Shown: positions 7,252-16,188 of the stretch, piece by piece | Position numbering within the stretch: the first letter of the stretch is position 1 | How the letters are laid out: each line of letters opens with the position of its first letter | Assembly: GCA_934532985.1 (NCBI GenBank) | Contig: CAKTAV010000001.1 | Span: forward strand, 124,001-188,000 | Length of the DNA stretch: 64,000 nt | Source: an uncultured Butyricicoccus sp. | GTDB taxonomy: Bacteria; Bacillota; Clostridia; Oscillospirales; Butyricicoccaceae | Reading direction: 5' to 3' | Translations under genes and position numbers: made by a program | Notes under the pieces: model-generated | What the model was told of the DNA's origin: nothing | Databases searched by the model: none | What the model saw: the letters and a program-made list of their open reading frames with translations, nothing else

Positions 7252-8763
7252 TTATTTCTTCTGCTGATACCAGTCCACCGCGGCCTGCGCCAGCGCGTCC
7301 AACGTCGCACGCTGCGCGGTCACGGTCTGCATCCCGTATTCCTGCGCCGCGGCGGCGGTCTGTTTTCCAATACAAATGGCGGGGAGCTGCGCGCACTGCT
7401 CCTCCGGAAGCAGCTTGGCAAAGCCATGCACAGTGGATGCACTCGTAAACAGTACCGCATCCAACTCTCCGTCCACAATTGCCTGCGCCAGGTCGACGCC
7501 AAACGGTTGCTCATACACCGTATCATACATCGGCAGATCGGTAATGTCCACTGTCTTTCGGCGGCGAATCTGCTGAAGCAGCGCGTCATTTCCTTTTCGT
7601 GCGCGCGGAATCAAGATCCGGTCGCCCTCACGGCACTGCTCTCCGATCGCCGCGCCCAAATGCTCGCCGTCATATACTTCCGGCAGCAGATCCGCAACGA
7701 TGCCATAGCGTCGCAACTCCTTCGCCGTGCCGCGTCCAATCGCCGCAATCGTTCCCGTGCTAAACCGCCGAATGTCACAGCCTGCGTTTAGCATTGCCTC
7801 ACAGAACGCCGTCACGCCCGCCGGTGACGTGAACACCAGATAGTCGTACTCGTCCAGATGCGCGAGCGCCTCCTCCAGCGCCGGATTCGGAACAATCGCC
7901 TCCGTACGAATCGTCGGCAGCTCCCAGACCTCAGCGCCCAGCTGCCGCAGCTTATCCGACAGCGCCGAGCCGTGCGCCCTGGGCCGCGTCACCGCAATGC
8001 GCGCGCCAAACAACGGTCGCTGCTCCGCCCAAGCAAATTCCTGTGCATAGCGGCATACCTCTCCCACCACGATAATCGCCGGTGTACGCACGCCCTGCCG
8101 CTGTACCTCCTCCGGCAGGGTGCACACCGTCGCCGTGATGTGCCTTTGCCGTGCACTCGTGCCCTTCTGCACGACCGCCGCCGGTGTCTCTGGGTTCATC
8201 CCCGCCGCCAGCAATCCGGCGCAGATGTCCGGCAGAGACGCCACACCCATCAGAAAAATCAGCGTTCCCTTTGTCCGCACCAGCGCATCAAAATCGATGT
8301 CATACGTCTGTCCCGCGCGGCGATGTCCCGTGATGATATGCACCGACGACGCAGCATCACGGTGCGTCACCGGAATGCCAGCATACGCCGGAACGGAAAT
8401 CGCCGACGTCACACCCGGAACAACCTCATATGGAATGCCGTACTGCACAAGCAGCTCCAGCTCCTCGCCGCCGCGGCCAAACAGAAACGGATCTCCGCCT
8501 TTGAGCCGAATCACCGTCTTGCCCGCCTGCGCCCGTTCCAGCAGCAGCCGGTTGATCTGCTCCTGCGGCATCGTATGATTGCCCGCGCACTTGCCGACGT
8601 CAATTTTCTCCGCGCGTTCCGGCAAAAGCAGCAGCATACTCTGCCCGATCAGGCGGTCATACACGATGACGTCCGCCTGCTCCAGCAGCTGCTTGCCGCG
8701 CACGGTCAGCAGTCCGACATCCGACGGACCCGCGCCGACCAAATATACCTTTCCCTGCTTCAT
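7252..8763 (-). CDS. cobA-hemD: Fused uroporphyrinogen-III C-methyltransferase / uroporphyrinogen-III synthase
   Basis: A 503-residue bifunctional cytoplasmic enzyme. Residues 1-240 are the SAM-dependent methyltransferase that makes precorrin-2: VYLVGAGPSDVGLLTVRG at the start, GGDPFLFGRGGEE, then GVTSAISVPAYAGIPVTHR. Residues 250-503 are the HemD synthase, which cyclises hydroxymethylbilane: RIAVTRPRAHGSALSDKL, VFTSPAGVTAF, and FTSASTVHGFAKLL. The fusion is common in Firmicutes and channels product to the corrinoid branch. The ATG overlaps the hemC stop as ATGA. The unit contains hemC upstream and hemL downstream, but no hemB. Confidence 0.96.
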   Translation of the reverse strand: MKQGKVYLVGAGPSDVGLLTVRGKQLLEQADVIVYDRLIGQSMLLLLPERAEKIDVGKCAGNHTMPQEQINRLLLERAQAGKTVIRLKGGDPFLFGRGGEELELLVQYGIPYEVVPGVTSAISVPAYAGIPVTHRDAASSVHIITGHRRAGQTYDIDFDALVRTKGTLIFLMGVASLPDICAGLLAAGMNPETPAAVVQKGTSARQRHITATVCTLPEEVQRQGVRTPAIIVVGEVCRYAQEFAWAEQRPLFGARIAVTRPRAHGSALSDKLRQLGAEVWELPTIRTEAIVPNPALEEALAHLDEYDYLVFTSPAGVTAFCEAMLNAGCDIRRFSTGTIAAIGRGTAKELRRYGIVADLLPEVYDGEHLGAAIGEQCREGDRILIPRARKGNDALLQQIRRRKTVDITDLPMYDTVYEQPFGVDLAQAIVDGELDAVLFTSASTVHGFAKLLPEEQCAQLPAICIGKQTAAAAQEYGMQTVTAQRATLDALAQAAVDWYQQKK

Positions 8764-9638
8764 CCTAATTTCCTCAGTATTTCCTCCGCCAGCTGTTGTC
8801 CCAGCTGTGCGGCATTCGTTCGTTCTCCCCCTGCCTTCGCGCGAAGGCAGGTGCCGGTGCGCTCATCGTAGAACAGACCACTGACATGCAGGAGATCCTG
8901 CTCGTCCAGATAGGCATAGACCGCCGTCGGCGTACTGCATCCGCCATTCAGCGCCGCAAGAAACGCCCGCTCACACCGTGACGTGTCGCGGCTGGCGGCA
9001 TCAAAAAAGCCGTTCAGGCAGGAGTAGTCCTCTCCCTGCCGTCCCTGCACCGCCAGCACACCCTGACCGGCTGCTGGAATCATCTCTTCCGTCGAGAAAA
9101 CATGCGAAATCCGGTGCTCCAGCCCCAGCCGCTTGAGTCCCGCAACGGCGAGCACCGTCGCCCCGTACTGTCCCTCGTCCAGCTTGCGCAGGCGCGTCTG
9201 TACATTGCCGCGAATCGGCGCGAACGTCGCCTGCGGGTATTTCTCCCGCAGCTGGACAATGCGGCGGTTGCTCGCGCAGCCAATCGGCAGAGAGAAATCA
9301 ATCTCGGTTTTGCCTTCCGGCAAAATCAGCGCATCGCGCGGATCCTCCCGCTTGGAATAGCCCAGCAGCGGCAGCGCCTCCGGCACCTCCGCCGGAACGT
9401 CCTTCAAGCTGTGCACCGACACGTCGCTGCGTCCGTCCAGCAGCGCCTGATCCAGCTCCTTGACAAACAGACCCTTGCCGCCGACCTTGTCCAGCGTCCG
9501 ATCCAAAATCCGGTCTCCCGTCGTCGTCAGGCGTACCAGCTCCGCCGAAACGCCCTGCTGCTGCAAATACCGTGCCAGCATCTCCGCCTGTACTACTGCG
9601 AGCTTGCTCGCCCGTGTGCCAATGCGTATCGCGTTCAT
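8760..9638 (-). CDS. hemC: Hydroxymethylbilane synthase (porphobilinogen deaminase)
   Basis: A 292-residue enzyme that joins four porphobilinogens into hydroxymethylbilane. It has IRIGTRASKLAVVQAE at the N-terminus, the catalytic stretch HSLKDVPAEVPE, and the dipyrromethane-cofactor cysteine near residue 234 in NGGCSTPTA. Length is slightly short of the usual 300-315. ATG at 9638 follows AGAGGAG by eight bases and overlaps the preceding stop as ATGA. Its substrate needs HemB, which is not encoded in this unit. Confidence 0.97.
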   Translation of the reverse strand: MNAIRIGTRASKLAVVQAEMLARYLQQQGVSAELVRLTTTGDRILDRTLDKVGGKGLFVKELDQALLDGRSDVSVHSLKDVPAEVPEALPLLGYSKREDPRDALILPEGKTEIDFSLPIGCASNRRIVQLREKYPQATFAPIRGNVQTRLRKLDEGQYGATVLAVAGLKRLGLEHRISHVFSTEEMIPAAGQGVLAVQGRQGEDYSCLNGFFDAASRDTSRCERAFLAALNGGCSTPTAVYAYLDEQDLLHVSGLFYDERTGTCLRAKAGGERTNAAQLGQQLAEEILRKLG

Positions 9639-10108
9639 CCGTTTTTCTCCTCTTCTCTCGCCAAAACTTCCCGAATCGCCGCACTCACCTGCCGCACGCG
9701 CTTGTGATCCGCACCGCCCGAGCTGATCCCCGCCACAATACCGTCCTGCTCCACCAGCGCCGGAAAATAAAAATCGCACAGCGACTGATCCGACGCGATA
9801 TTCACCGGAATGCCCTTCGTGCGGCACTCCGCATAAATCTGCCGGTCGGTGTCCGGATCGTTCGTTGCGCTGAGCGCCAGCATTACCTTCGGAATGCAGC
9901 CTGCCGTATACCGCGCCTGCATCAGCGTCACCTGCGCAGCATATTTCTGTGCCAGCACACAAATTTCTTCACTGATTTCCGGCGCGGTCACCGTCACCTG
10001 CGCCCCAAAGCGCAGCAGTCCGCACAAACGGCGCGCGGCAATCTGTCCCGCTCCGTACAGCGCCACCGGCTTGTCCTGCAGATCCACAAACAGCGGAAAG
10101 TAGCTCAT
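9635..10108 (-). CDS. Precorrin-2 dehydrogenase (Met8/SirC-like)
   Basis: A 157-residue Rossmann-fold protein corresponding to the NAD-binding and dimerisation part of CysG/Met8p. MSYFPLFVDLQDKPVALYG is followed by GAGQIAARR, the NAD-binding loop, and the typical SATNDPDTDRQIYAEC. It should oxidise precorrin-2 to sirohydrochlorin, which CbiK (26508-27269) then loads with cobalt. It is shorter than two-domain enzymes and lacks the C-terminal methyltransferase. ATG at 10108 has GGAGG seven bases upstream and overlaps hemA as ATGA. Whether it also has ferrochelatase activity cannot be told. Confidence 0.9.
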   Translation of the reverse strand: MSYFPLFVDLQDKPVALYGAGQIAARRLCGLLRFGAQVTVTAPEISEEICVLAQKYAAQVTLMQARYTAGCIPKVMLALSATNDPDTDRQIYAECRTKGIPVNIASDQSLCDFYFPALVEQDGIVAGISSGGADHKRVRQVSAAIREVLAREEEKNG

Positions 10109-11343
10109 GCCTCTTCCTCCGGATACGCCTCGGCAAACGCCTCCAGGCACGCCCGCAGCGTGTCCGGCGTCGCCGCGTCGCGCAGCGCAAACAGCAGCTT
10201 GCTGACCACCTTCGCGCTCGAGCGCACAATCGACTGCTCAATGTGCTCCTGCGTGTCCTCCGGCAGTGTTACCTCTCCAAACGCCTTTCCGGTGCGCCAG
10301 CAGACGTCCTTCGCCGCCGCACGGCTGATGCGCTGAATCTGCGGGACAAAGTCCTTGCACTCGTACCACGAGACAAATTCCTCAATGCCGCCGCGCAGCA
10401 GCTCCTGCGCCTGCCGCATCTGCTCCCGCGTCTCCGCCGACTGGCGATCCACCGCAAATGAGTCGATGTCATACACTGTCGCATACGGCAGCGTGCCGAT
10501 CTCCGGATCAATATCGCGCGGCACCGCGAGGTCGAGAAACAGCTTCGGCTCGGTCAAATTCAACTTCTCGATCTCCTCCCGCCGCAGCGTCAGATTCGGA
10601 CTCGCCGTCGCCGAGACAATCAGTGTGCACTGCGGCAGATAGTCATACCGCTCGCCATAGTTGATGCGGCGGCAGCCCTGCGGAATTTCCACCACGCCGC
10701 TGCGATACTGCCGCACCGTAACCGTGACATCCGCGCCCTGCTCGCGCAGCGCCGTCGCCGTGAGCTTACCCATCTCGCCGTTGCCGATGACCAGACAGCG
10801 CTGTCCGGCAAACGAATAGCCCTTGCGCCCCAGCTGCTCCACTGCGGACGAAATCGCAGAGGAATTGGCCTTGTGGAACGTGATCTCGGTCTTGACCTGT
10901 TTTCCCGCCGTCACCGCCATGCGGAACAGCACCTCCATGACCTTGTCCGTCGCCTCGGCCTCCCGTGCCTCGCTCAGCGCCTGCTTGACCTGCATCAGAA
11001 TCTGATCCTCGCCGACAATGCGCGACTCCATGCCCGCCGCCAGTGCAAACAGGTGCTGTACCGCGTCCATTCCGCTGCGGCGCACAAACGCCGCACGGTG
11101 CTGCTCCGGATCCTGTCCCTTGCGCGCACACAGACAGCGATATACCTCCTCCGTCTGCGCCTGCCCCGCGCTCAGATACACCTCCATCCGGTTGCAGGTG
11201 GACAGCATGACGCAGCCGCCCACGCCGGGCAGCTGTGCGATCTCCTGCACCGCCGCGCGCAGGCGCGTTTTGGTAAACGAAAACTTTTCTCTCTCCTCCA
11301 GCGAGGCCACGCTGTGGTCAATACCCAGCATCTGAATGCGCAT
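10105..11343 (-). CDS. hemA: Glutamyl-tRNA reductase
   Basis: A 412-residue NADPH enzyme that reduces glutamyl-tRNA to glutamate-1-semialdehyde, the first committed tetrapyrrole step. MRIQMLGIDHSVASLEEREK leads to STCNRMEVY, placing the catalytic cysteine at residue 50 as in the family; this favours ATG 11343 over an ATG nine codons upstream (11370). The NADPH-binding loop is VIGNGEMGKLTATAL, and a C-terminal helical dimerisation domain follows. GGAG lies nine bases before 11343; AAAGGA lies eleven before 11370, so the longer form is not excluded. No heme-degradation N-terminal KK motif is seen. Confidence 0.95.
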   Translation of the reverse strand: MRIQMLGIDHSVASLEEREKFSFTKTRLRAAVQEIAQLPGVGGCVMLSTCNRMEVYLSAGQAQTEEVYRCLCARKGQDPEQHRAAFVRRSGMDAVQHLFALAAGMESRIVGEDQILMQVKQALSEAREAEATDKVMEVLFRMAVTAGKQVKTEITFHKANSSAISSAVEQLGRKGYSFAGQRCLVIGNGEMGKLTATALREQGADVTVTVRQYRSGVVEIPQGCRRINYGERYDYLPQCTLIVSATASPNLTLRREEIEKLNLTEPKLFLDLAVPRDIDPEIGTLPYATVYDIDSFAVDRQSAETREQMRQAQELLRGGIEEFVSWYECKDFVPQIQRISRAAAKDVCWRTGKAFGEVTLPEDTQEHIEQSIVRSSAKVVSKLLFALRDAATPDTLRACLEAFAEAYPEEEA

Positions 11344-11395
11344 TTCCGTGCGCTCCGTTCTATCTTCCATGTAACAATACGTCCTTTTATCTCGA

Positions 11396-12070
11396 TTATC
11401 CCTGCCAGCCGCGCGCCGCGGGGTCCAGTTCCTGCACCGCCGTATACAGCAGCGCGTTGCACACCGCCGCCGCCACGCCGCTGCCGCCCTTACGTCCCAT
11501 GGCGACAATCGCTGGCACGTCAAACTGCTGGCAGACGGAGAAAATCTCTCGTTTGCTCTCCTCGACATTCACAAAGCCGACCGGCACGCCGATAATCAGC
11601 GACGGGCGCAGTCCCCCGCGCATCAGCTCGGACAGGCGAATCAGCGCCGTCGGGGCGTTGCCCACCGCAAAAATCGCGTCCGGTGTGCGCTGCGCCGCAT
11701 ATGTCATGGACGCGACCGCCCGCGTCGTCCCCTGTGACTTCGCCAGTGCCGCGATCATCTCCTCCGCCATGTAGCACTCCACGCCGCTGCTCAGCTGGCG
11801 CAGCGACGGCTTGCTCACGCCGGCCTTCGCCATGTTTGTGTCCGTTACAATGTGTACGCCGCGCCGCAGCGCTTCCACGCCGTGCACCACCGCGCCATCG
11901 GTAAACGTCAGGTTTTCCGCGTACTCAAAATCCGCCGTTGTGTGAATTACGCGGTGCACCACCGCCTGCCGCTCCGCCGGAATGACAATGCCGCGGTCCT
12001 TCAGCTCCTGCTGTATGATCTGCATACTCGTGCGCTCAATGTCCGCCGGAAGTGTATGGGTTGTGTTCAT
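11396..12070 (-). CDS. cbiC: Cobalt-precorrin-8 methylmutase
   Basis: A 224-residue enzyme that moves the C11 methyl to C12, giving cobyrinate. The catalytic histidine is H43 in VVHRVIHTTADFEY, the same position as in CobH. The conserved VTDTNMAKAGV and the C-terminal GVPVGFVNVEESK stretch are present. ATG at 12070 follows GGAGG by seven bases and overlaps the cbiP stop as ATGA. It sits far from the other ring genes in the unit, next to the late gene cbiP and the heme-supply genes. Confidence 0.96.
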   Translation of the reverse strand: MNTTHTLPADIERTSMQIIQQELKDRGIVIPAERQAVVHRVIHTTADFEYAENLTFTDGAVVHGVEALRRGVHIVTDTNMAKAGVSKPSLRQLSSGVECYMAEEMIAALAKSQGTTRAVASMTYAAQRTPDAIFAVGNAPTALIRLSELMRGGLRPSLIIGVPVGFVNVEESKREIFSVCQQFDVPAIVAMGRKGGSGVAAAVCNALLYTAVQELDPAARGWQG

Positions 12071-13548
12071 TTTGATTCCTCCAACAGCTGATACAGCCGC
12101 TCCATATCCAGCGCGCCGCGCACGCTGTCCGCCAGAATATCGTACTGCTTCTGCACATAGTCCGCGTGGGACATCGGCTGTCCCTGCTCGCACGCAATGC
12201 CCTTGCGCGCACACAGCATCTCCGCCAGACGCTCCGTCAGTTCGCCGGTGTCAAACAGGCCATGCAGGTAGGTGCCGAATACCGACCTGCTCACACAGCC
12301 GTCCGCCCTGCCGTTTTCCAGCGTACAGAACGGCGCACCGTCCGCTTTGGTCTCGCCCATGTGGATCTCATAGCAATCCAGCTGTGCGCCCACAAACGGT
12401 GCGGCCTGCACCGTCGCCCGCACGCGGGTGCGGGTTTTCTGCGCACAGAACACCGTGCGCACCGGCAGCAGGCCCATGCCGCGGATCTGCTCCTGCGTGC
12501 TCTCCGTGTGCTCCGGATCGAACAGTGTCTCGCCCAGCATCTGATAGCCTCCGCACACGCCGAGCACCGGTGTTCCGCCGGACGCCAGCTTACAAACCGC
12601 CGCTTCCAGTCCGTTCTGCCGCATCCAGAGCAGATCATCCATCGTGCTCTTTGTGCCCGGCAGAATGACCATGTCCGGCTTGCCCAGCTCCGCCGTGTTC
12701 TTGACATAGCGCACACCGAGCATCGGGTGCGCCTCCAGCGGGGTGAAATCCGTGAAGTTGGAAATGCGCGGCAGACGAATCACCGCGATATCAATCGGCT
12801 TGACCGTCTTGCTCTGCTCCAGCCGCGGCGAGAGCGAGTCCTCGTCGTCCACGTCCACATAGACATACGGCACGACGCCGAGGACGGGAATCTCCGTCTT
12901 TTCCTCCAGCATGGTCAGGCCGAGATCCAAAATCGTCGGGTCCCCGCGGAATTTGTTGATGATCAGTCCCTTGATGCGCGCGCGTTCCTCCGGCTCCAGC
13001 AGCGCCACCGTGCCGTACAGCTGCGCAAACACGCCGCCACGGTCGATATCGCCGACCAGCAGCACCGGCGCATCCGCCAGCTTCGCCATGCCCATGTTCA
13101 CGATGTCGTCCTGCTTGAGGTTGATTTCCGCCGGACTGCCCGCACCCTCAATGACTATAATATCATATTCCTGCGCCAAACTGCGATAGGCTTCCATCAA
13201 ATCCGGAATAAATTGTTTTTTACAGTGGAAATATTCCTTCGCCGACATCTGTCCATAGACCTTGCCGCAGACGATGACCTGACTGCCCGTGTCGCTGGAC
13301 GGCTTGAGCAAAATCGGGTTCATGCGCACATCCGGCTCCACGCCCGCCGCCTCCGCCTGCATCACCTGCGCCCGCCCCATCTCCAGTCCGTTGCACGTGA
13401 TGTAGCTGTTGAGCGCCATATTCTGGCTCTTAAACGGGGCGACGCGGTAGCCGTCCTGTCGAAAAATGCGGCACAGCGCCGCACACAGCAGGCTCTTTCC
13501 CGCGCCCGACATCGTCCCCTGTATCATAATGCACTTCGCCTTGCTCAT
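12067..13548 (-). CDS. cbiP: Cobyric acid synthase
   Basis: A 493-residue ATP- and glutamine-dependent amidase that amidates b, d, e and g side chains of adenosylcobyrinate diamide. The N-terminal synthetase domain starts MSKAKCIMIQGTMSGAGKS, a dethiobiotin-synthetase-type P-loop, and contains EGAGSPAEINLKQDDIVNMG. The C-terminal glutaminase domain carries the nucleophile in LGVCGGYQMLG (around residue 320) and GTYLHGLFD. Length is typical. The start follows GGAGG by seven bases and overlaps cobD as ATGA. Confidence 0.97.
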   Translation of the reverse strand: MSKAKCIMIQGTMSGAGKSLLCAALCRIFRQDGYRVAPFKSQNMALNSYITCNGLEMGRAQVMQAEAAGVEPDVRMNPILLKPSSDTGSQVIVCGKVYGQMSAKEYFHCKKQFIPDLMEAYRSLAQEYDIIVIEGAGSPAEINLKQDDIVNMGMAKLADAPVLLVGDIDRGGVFAQLYGTVALLEPEERARIKGLIINKFRGDPTILDLGLTMLEEKTEIPVLGVVPYVYVDVDDEDSLSPRLEQSKTVKPIDIAVIRLPRISNFTDFTPLEAHPMLGVRYVKNTAELGKPDMVILPGTKSTMDDLLWMRQNGLEAAVCKLASGGTPVLGVCGGYQMLGETLFDPEHTESTQEQIRGMGLLPVRTVFCAQKTRTRVRATVQAAPFVGAQLDCYEIHMGETKADGAPFCTLENGRADGCVSRSVFGTYLHGLFDTGELTERLAEMLCARKGIACEQGQPMSHADYVQKQYDILADSVRGALDMERLYQLLEESK

Positions 13549-14600
13549 GTCAGCACCTCCCGCAGTGTCGTGAGAAATCGATTGTTTTCCTCCGCCGTCC
13601 GAATCGCCGTGCGATACCATGTGTCATCCAGCCCCGCAAAATTGCCGCAGCCGCGCAGCAGGATACCACGCCGCCGCAGCTTCTCCACCAGTCCGCTTGG
13701 CCCGCGAAACAGCAGATAATTCGCTTCGCCCGGAATCACCGTCAGCCTCAGCTCGCCGAGGCCACGTTTCATCCGCTCGCGCTCCCGCGCCGTCAGCGTG
13801 CGCACACGCTGAACGTACTCTGTTTCCTCCAGCGCCGCGATCCCCGTCGCCTGCGCCACACCGGACACCGCCCACGGCGCACCGGACAGCCGCATGGCTT
13901 CCAGCAGCTCCGTGTTCGTGCTCAGGCAGTAGCCCAGCCGCAGTCCCGCCATCGCATACAGCTTGGTGAATGACCGCAGGAGCAGCAGCTTGGGCATGTC
14001 CGCCAGTCGGTGCTTCTTCGTGTGCCTCTCCGGCGCATCCACAAAGTCCAAAAAGCACTCGTCCAGCACGAGCCATGTGTTCGCCTGCTTGCAGCGGTCG
14101 CAGATGTGCTCCATCAGCGCCGGATCGGTCGTTATTCCGGTCGGGTTGTTCGGCTCACACAAGAAAACCATGTCAATGTCCGGTGTGATCACATCCAAAA
14201 CGCCTTTTTTCAGCTGAAATTCGTCCGCTTCGCGCAGCTCCCAGCGCGTGATCTCACATCCTACGCTGTCCAGCGCCGCGCCATATTCCGCAAACGTCGG
14301 CGCCGTCAGCAGCGCGCGCTTCGGCCGAATCGCCTGTACCACACGAAAAATCAGATCCGCCGCCCCGTTTCCGCACAGACAGTATTCCGTCGGAACGTTC
14401 TCATGGACGGCAATCGCCTCCCGCAGGGCACGGCACAGCGGGTCAGGATAGCGATCTGCCACCCCCAATGCCTGCATCGCCGCAGCCTTCACGCCCTCCG
14501 GCAGGCCAAGCGGGCTGACATTCGCCGAAAAATCCAGCGGAGACGCGCCGAATTCGCGCTCGAATCCCGCCCAATCACCGCCGTGCTTTAATTTCGTCAT
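13545..14600 (-). CDS. cobD: Threonine-phosphate decarboxylase
   Basis: A 351-residue class I PLP enzyme that makes (R)-1-amino-2-propanol O-phosphate, the linker for the nucleotide loop. It has the CobD-like opening KLKHGGDWAGFERE, ANVSPLG, CEPNNPTG and the PLP lysine K213 in LLRSFTKLYAMAGLRLGY. Histidinol-phosphate aminotransferase is the close relative; the position between cbiB and cbiP and the N-terminal HGG signature favour CobD. ATG at 14600 follows GGAGG by six bases and overlaps cbiB as ATGA. Confidence 0.93.
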   Translation of the reverse strand: MTKLKHGGDWAGFEREFGASPLDFSANVSPLGLPEGVKAAAMQALGVADRYPDPLCRALREAIAVHENVPTEYCLCGNGAADLIFRVVQAIRPKRALLTAPTFAEYGAALDSVGCEITRWELREADEFQLKKGVLDVITPDIDMVFLCEPNNPTGITTDPALMEHICDRCKQANTWLVLDECFLDFVDAPERHTKKHRLADMPKLLLLRSFTKLYAMAGLRLGYCLSTNTELLEAMRLSGAPWAVSGVAQATGIAALEETEYVQRVRTLTARERERMKRGLGELRLTVIPGEANYLLFRGPSGLVEKLRRRGILLRGCGNFAGLDDTWYRTAIRTAEENNRFLTTLREVLT

Positions 14601-15577
14601 GCCGCACCTCCCAGCGCAAGACACACCGCCGCACGAACCAGCACGCCGAGCGTCACCGCCAGCGCACTGGACACCGTCAGCATCGCATTGGCGCGAAGAA
14701 TGTCCTTCGGCTCCACCGGACGGGTCGCGTCACCGATCGTCGGCTTATCGTACTTCTCGCCAAAGTACCACGCCGGGCCCGCCAGCTGGATACCCAGCGC
14801 ACCGGCGCACGCCGCCTCGGTCTGCGCGGAGTTCGGGCTGGCGTGGTTGCGCCGGTCGCGCCGCCAAATCTTCCACGCGCCGGATGCACAGTTTCCTGTC
14901 AGTCCCGCGCCCGCAATCCACAGCAGCGCCGCCAAACGGGACGGAAGGTAATTGACCGCGTCGTCCAGCTTTGCCGCCGCCCGTCCGAAGTACAAATAGG
15001 TCTTGTTTTTATATCCCACCATGCTGTCCATCGTGTTGATGGACTTATAGACAAGCGCCAGCGGCGCGCCGCCAATCAGCATATAGCACAGCGGTGCGAC
15101 CACGCCGTCGGAGAAATTCTCCGCCACGGTCTCCACCGCCGCCTTGGTCACGCCCTGCGCGCTGAGCGCCTGCGTGTCCCGTCCGACAATCCGCCCGACC
15201 GCCTTGCGTGCCGCGGGCAGATCCAGCTCGGGTTCCAGCCGGTTATAGACATTGCGGCTCTCCGTTTGCAGTCCCCGCGCCGCCAGTGCCTGCCAGCACC
15301 ACAGCGTTTCCACCGCAAAAAAAAGCGCCGGATGAATGCGCCACGCCACCCAGCAGACCAGTCCGCAAATCGTCGCCGTGCCCAGCGGCAGCGCCGCCGC
15401 CAGAATACGTCCGCCGATGCGCTCGCCGCGTGCGGTTTGAGGCAGTACGCGGCGCAAAACCTTCTCCAGCGCGGAAATCACCCGCCCCATATAGACCACC
15501 GGATGCGGCATCCACATCGGGTCCGCCAGCAGGCAGTCCAGCAAATAGCCGCACACAATCGCCACCGTAATTACCAT
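14597..15577 (-). CDS. cbiB: Adenosylcobinamide-phosphate synthase
   Basis: A 326-residue multi-span membrane protein that attaches the aminopropanol-phosphate made by CobD to adenosylcobyric acid. The N-terminus has LLDCLLADPMWMPHPVVYMG, the signature of the family, followed by WRIHPALFFAVETL, AVETVAENFSDGVVAPL and NTMDSMVGYKNKTYLYFG. About five hydrophobic segments are visible. Its start overlaps the cobC end by seven bases, and only a weak AAGGGCGG site precedes it, consistent with translational coupling. Confidence 0.96.
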   Translation of the reverse strand: MVITVAIVCGYLLDCLLADPMWMPHPVVYMGRVISALEKVLRRVLPQTARGERIGGRILAAALPLGTATICGLVCWVAWRIHPALFFAVETLWCWQALAARGLQTESRNVYNRLEPELDLPAARKAVGRIVGRDTQALSAQGVTKAAVETVAENFSDGVVAPLCYMLIGGAPLALVYKSINTMDSMVGYKNKTYLYFGRAAAKLDDAVNYLPSRLAALLWIAGAGLTGNCASGAWKIWRRDRRNHASPNSAQTEAACAGALGIQLAGPAWYFGEKYDKPTIGDATRPVEPKDILRANAMLTVSSALAVTLGVLVRAAVCLALGGAA

Positions 15578-16188
15578 GGGGCGCCGCCCTTCTGCGAGAA
15601 GGTGTACTGCACCGTGTCCATCAGCTCCAACTCACGCTTCTCTTTCCAGCGCTCCGGCGTCGTCTCCAGCACATAGCCGCCTGCATTCGGCCCGCACCAC
15701 GAAAAATACGGCTTGTGCGGAACGACAAAGCGCTCCATCACACACATTTGCGTGCCGCCGTGCGCGACGATGACGAGCCGGTTTTCGTCGCGCTTCACCG
15801 CGTTATCTACAAGCTGTGCAAACGCAGCGCACGTCCGGTCGGAAAATTCCTTCCGCGTCTCGCCGCCGGGACAGCGGCTCTCGCATCCGCTCTCCACCCA
15901 CGCCGTGTATGCCGCGTCGTACTCCATTTCCTTGGCATTTCGCCCCTCAAACACGCCGAAATTCATCTCGATCAGCTCTGGCACGACAATCTGCCGCGCA
16001 TCCGGAAAGATGCGCGCCGCCGTGCGCTGTGTTCGACACAGCGGGGTGACATAGACGGTCTCCGGACAAAAATCCGCCGCACAAATATCTGCCTCACCTT
16101 CCGGCGAGAGTGGGCTGTCCGTCGTTCCCTGATACCGCCGCTCGGCATTAAACGCCGTCGCGCCGTGCCGCAATAAATATACTGTCAT
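15571..16188 (-). CDS. cobC: Alpha-ribazole phosphatase-like histidine phosphatase
   Basis: A 205-residue histidine-phosphatase fold protein that should remove the phosphate from alpha-ribazole-5'-phosphate or from adenosylcobalamin phosphate. TVYLLRHGATAFNAE carries the catalytic histidine near residue 8, and RLVIVAHGGTQMCVM carries the second histidine. The family alone would allow phosphoglycerate mutase; location between cbiB and cobS argues for CobC. ATG at 16188 follows GGAG by seven bases and overlaps the small CobU-like gene as ATGA. Confidence 0.9.
   Translation of the reverse strand: MTVYLLRHGATAFNAERRYQGTTDSPLSPEGEADICAADFCPETVYVTPLCRTQRTAARIFPDARQIVVPELIEMNFGVFEGRNAKEMEYDAAYTAWVESGCESRCPGGETRKEFSDRTCAAFAQLVDNAVKRDENRLVIVAHGGTQMCVMERFVVPHKPYFSWCGPNAGGYVLETTPERWKEKRELELMDTVQYTFSQKGGAPW

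Noticed and set aside
12166..13719. A 517-codon open frame on the plus strand, antisense to cbiP
   Set aside because: It mirrors the codon bias of cbiP, is rich in His/Arg/Gln, has no ribosome site and matches no family. Similar long antisense frames at 5895-7448 and 46902-48380 are rejected for the same reason.
15571..16188. Phosphoglycerate mutase for glycolysis
   Set aside because: The fold allows it, but position inside the cobalamin unit with coupled start codons argues for the alpha-ribazole phosphatase role.
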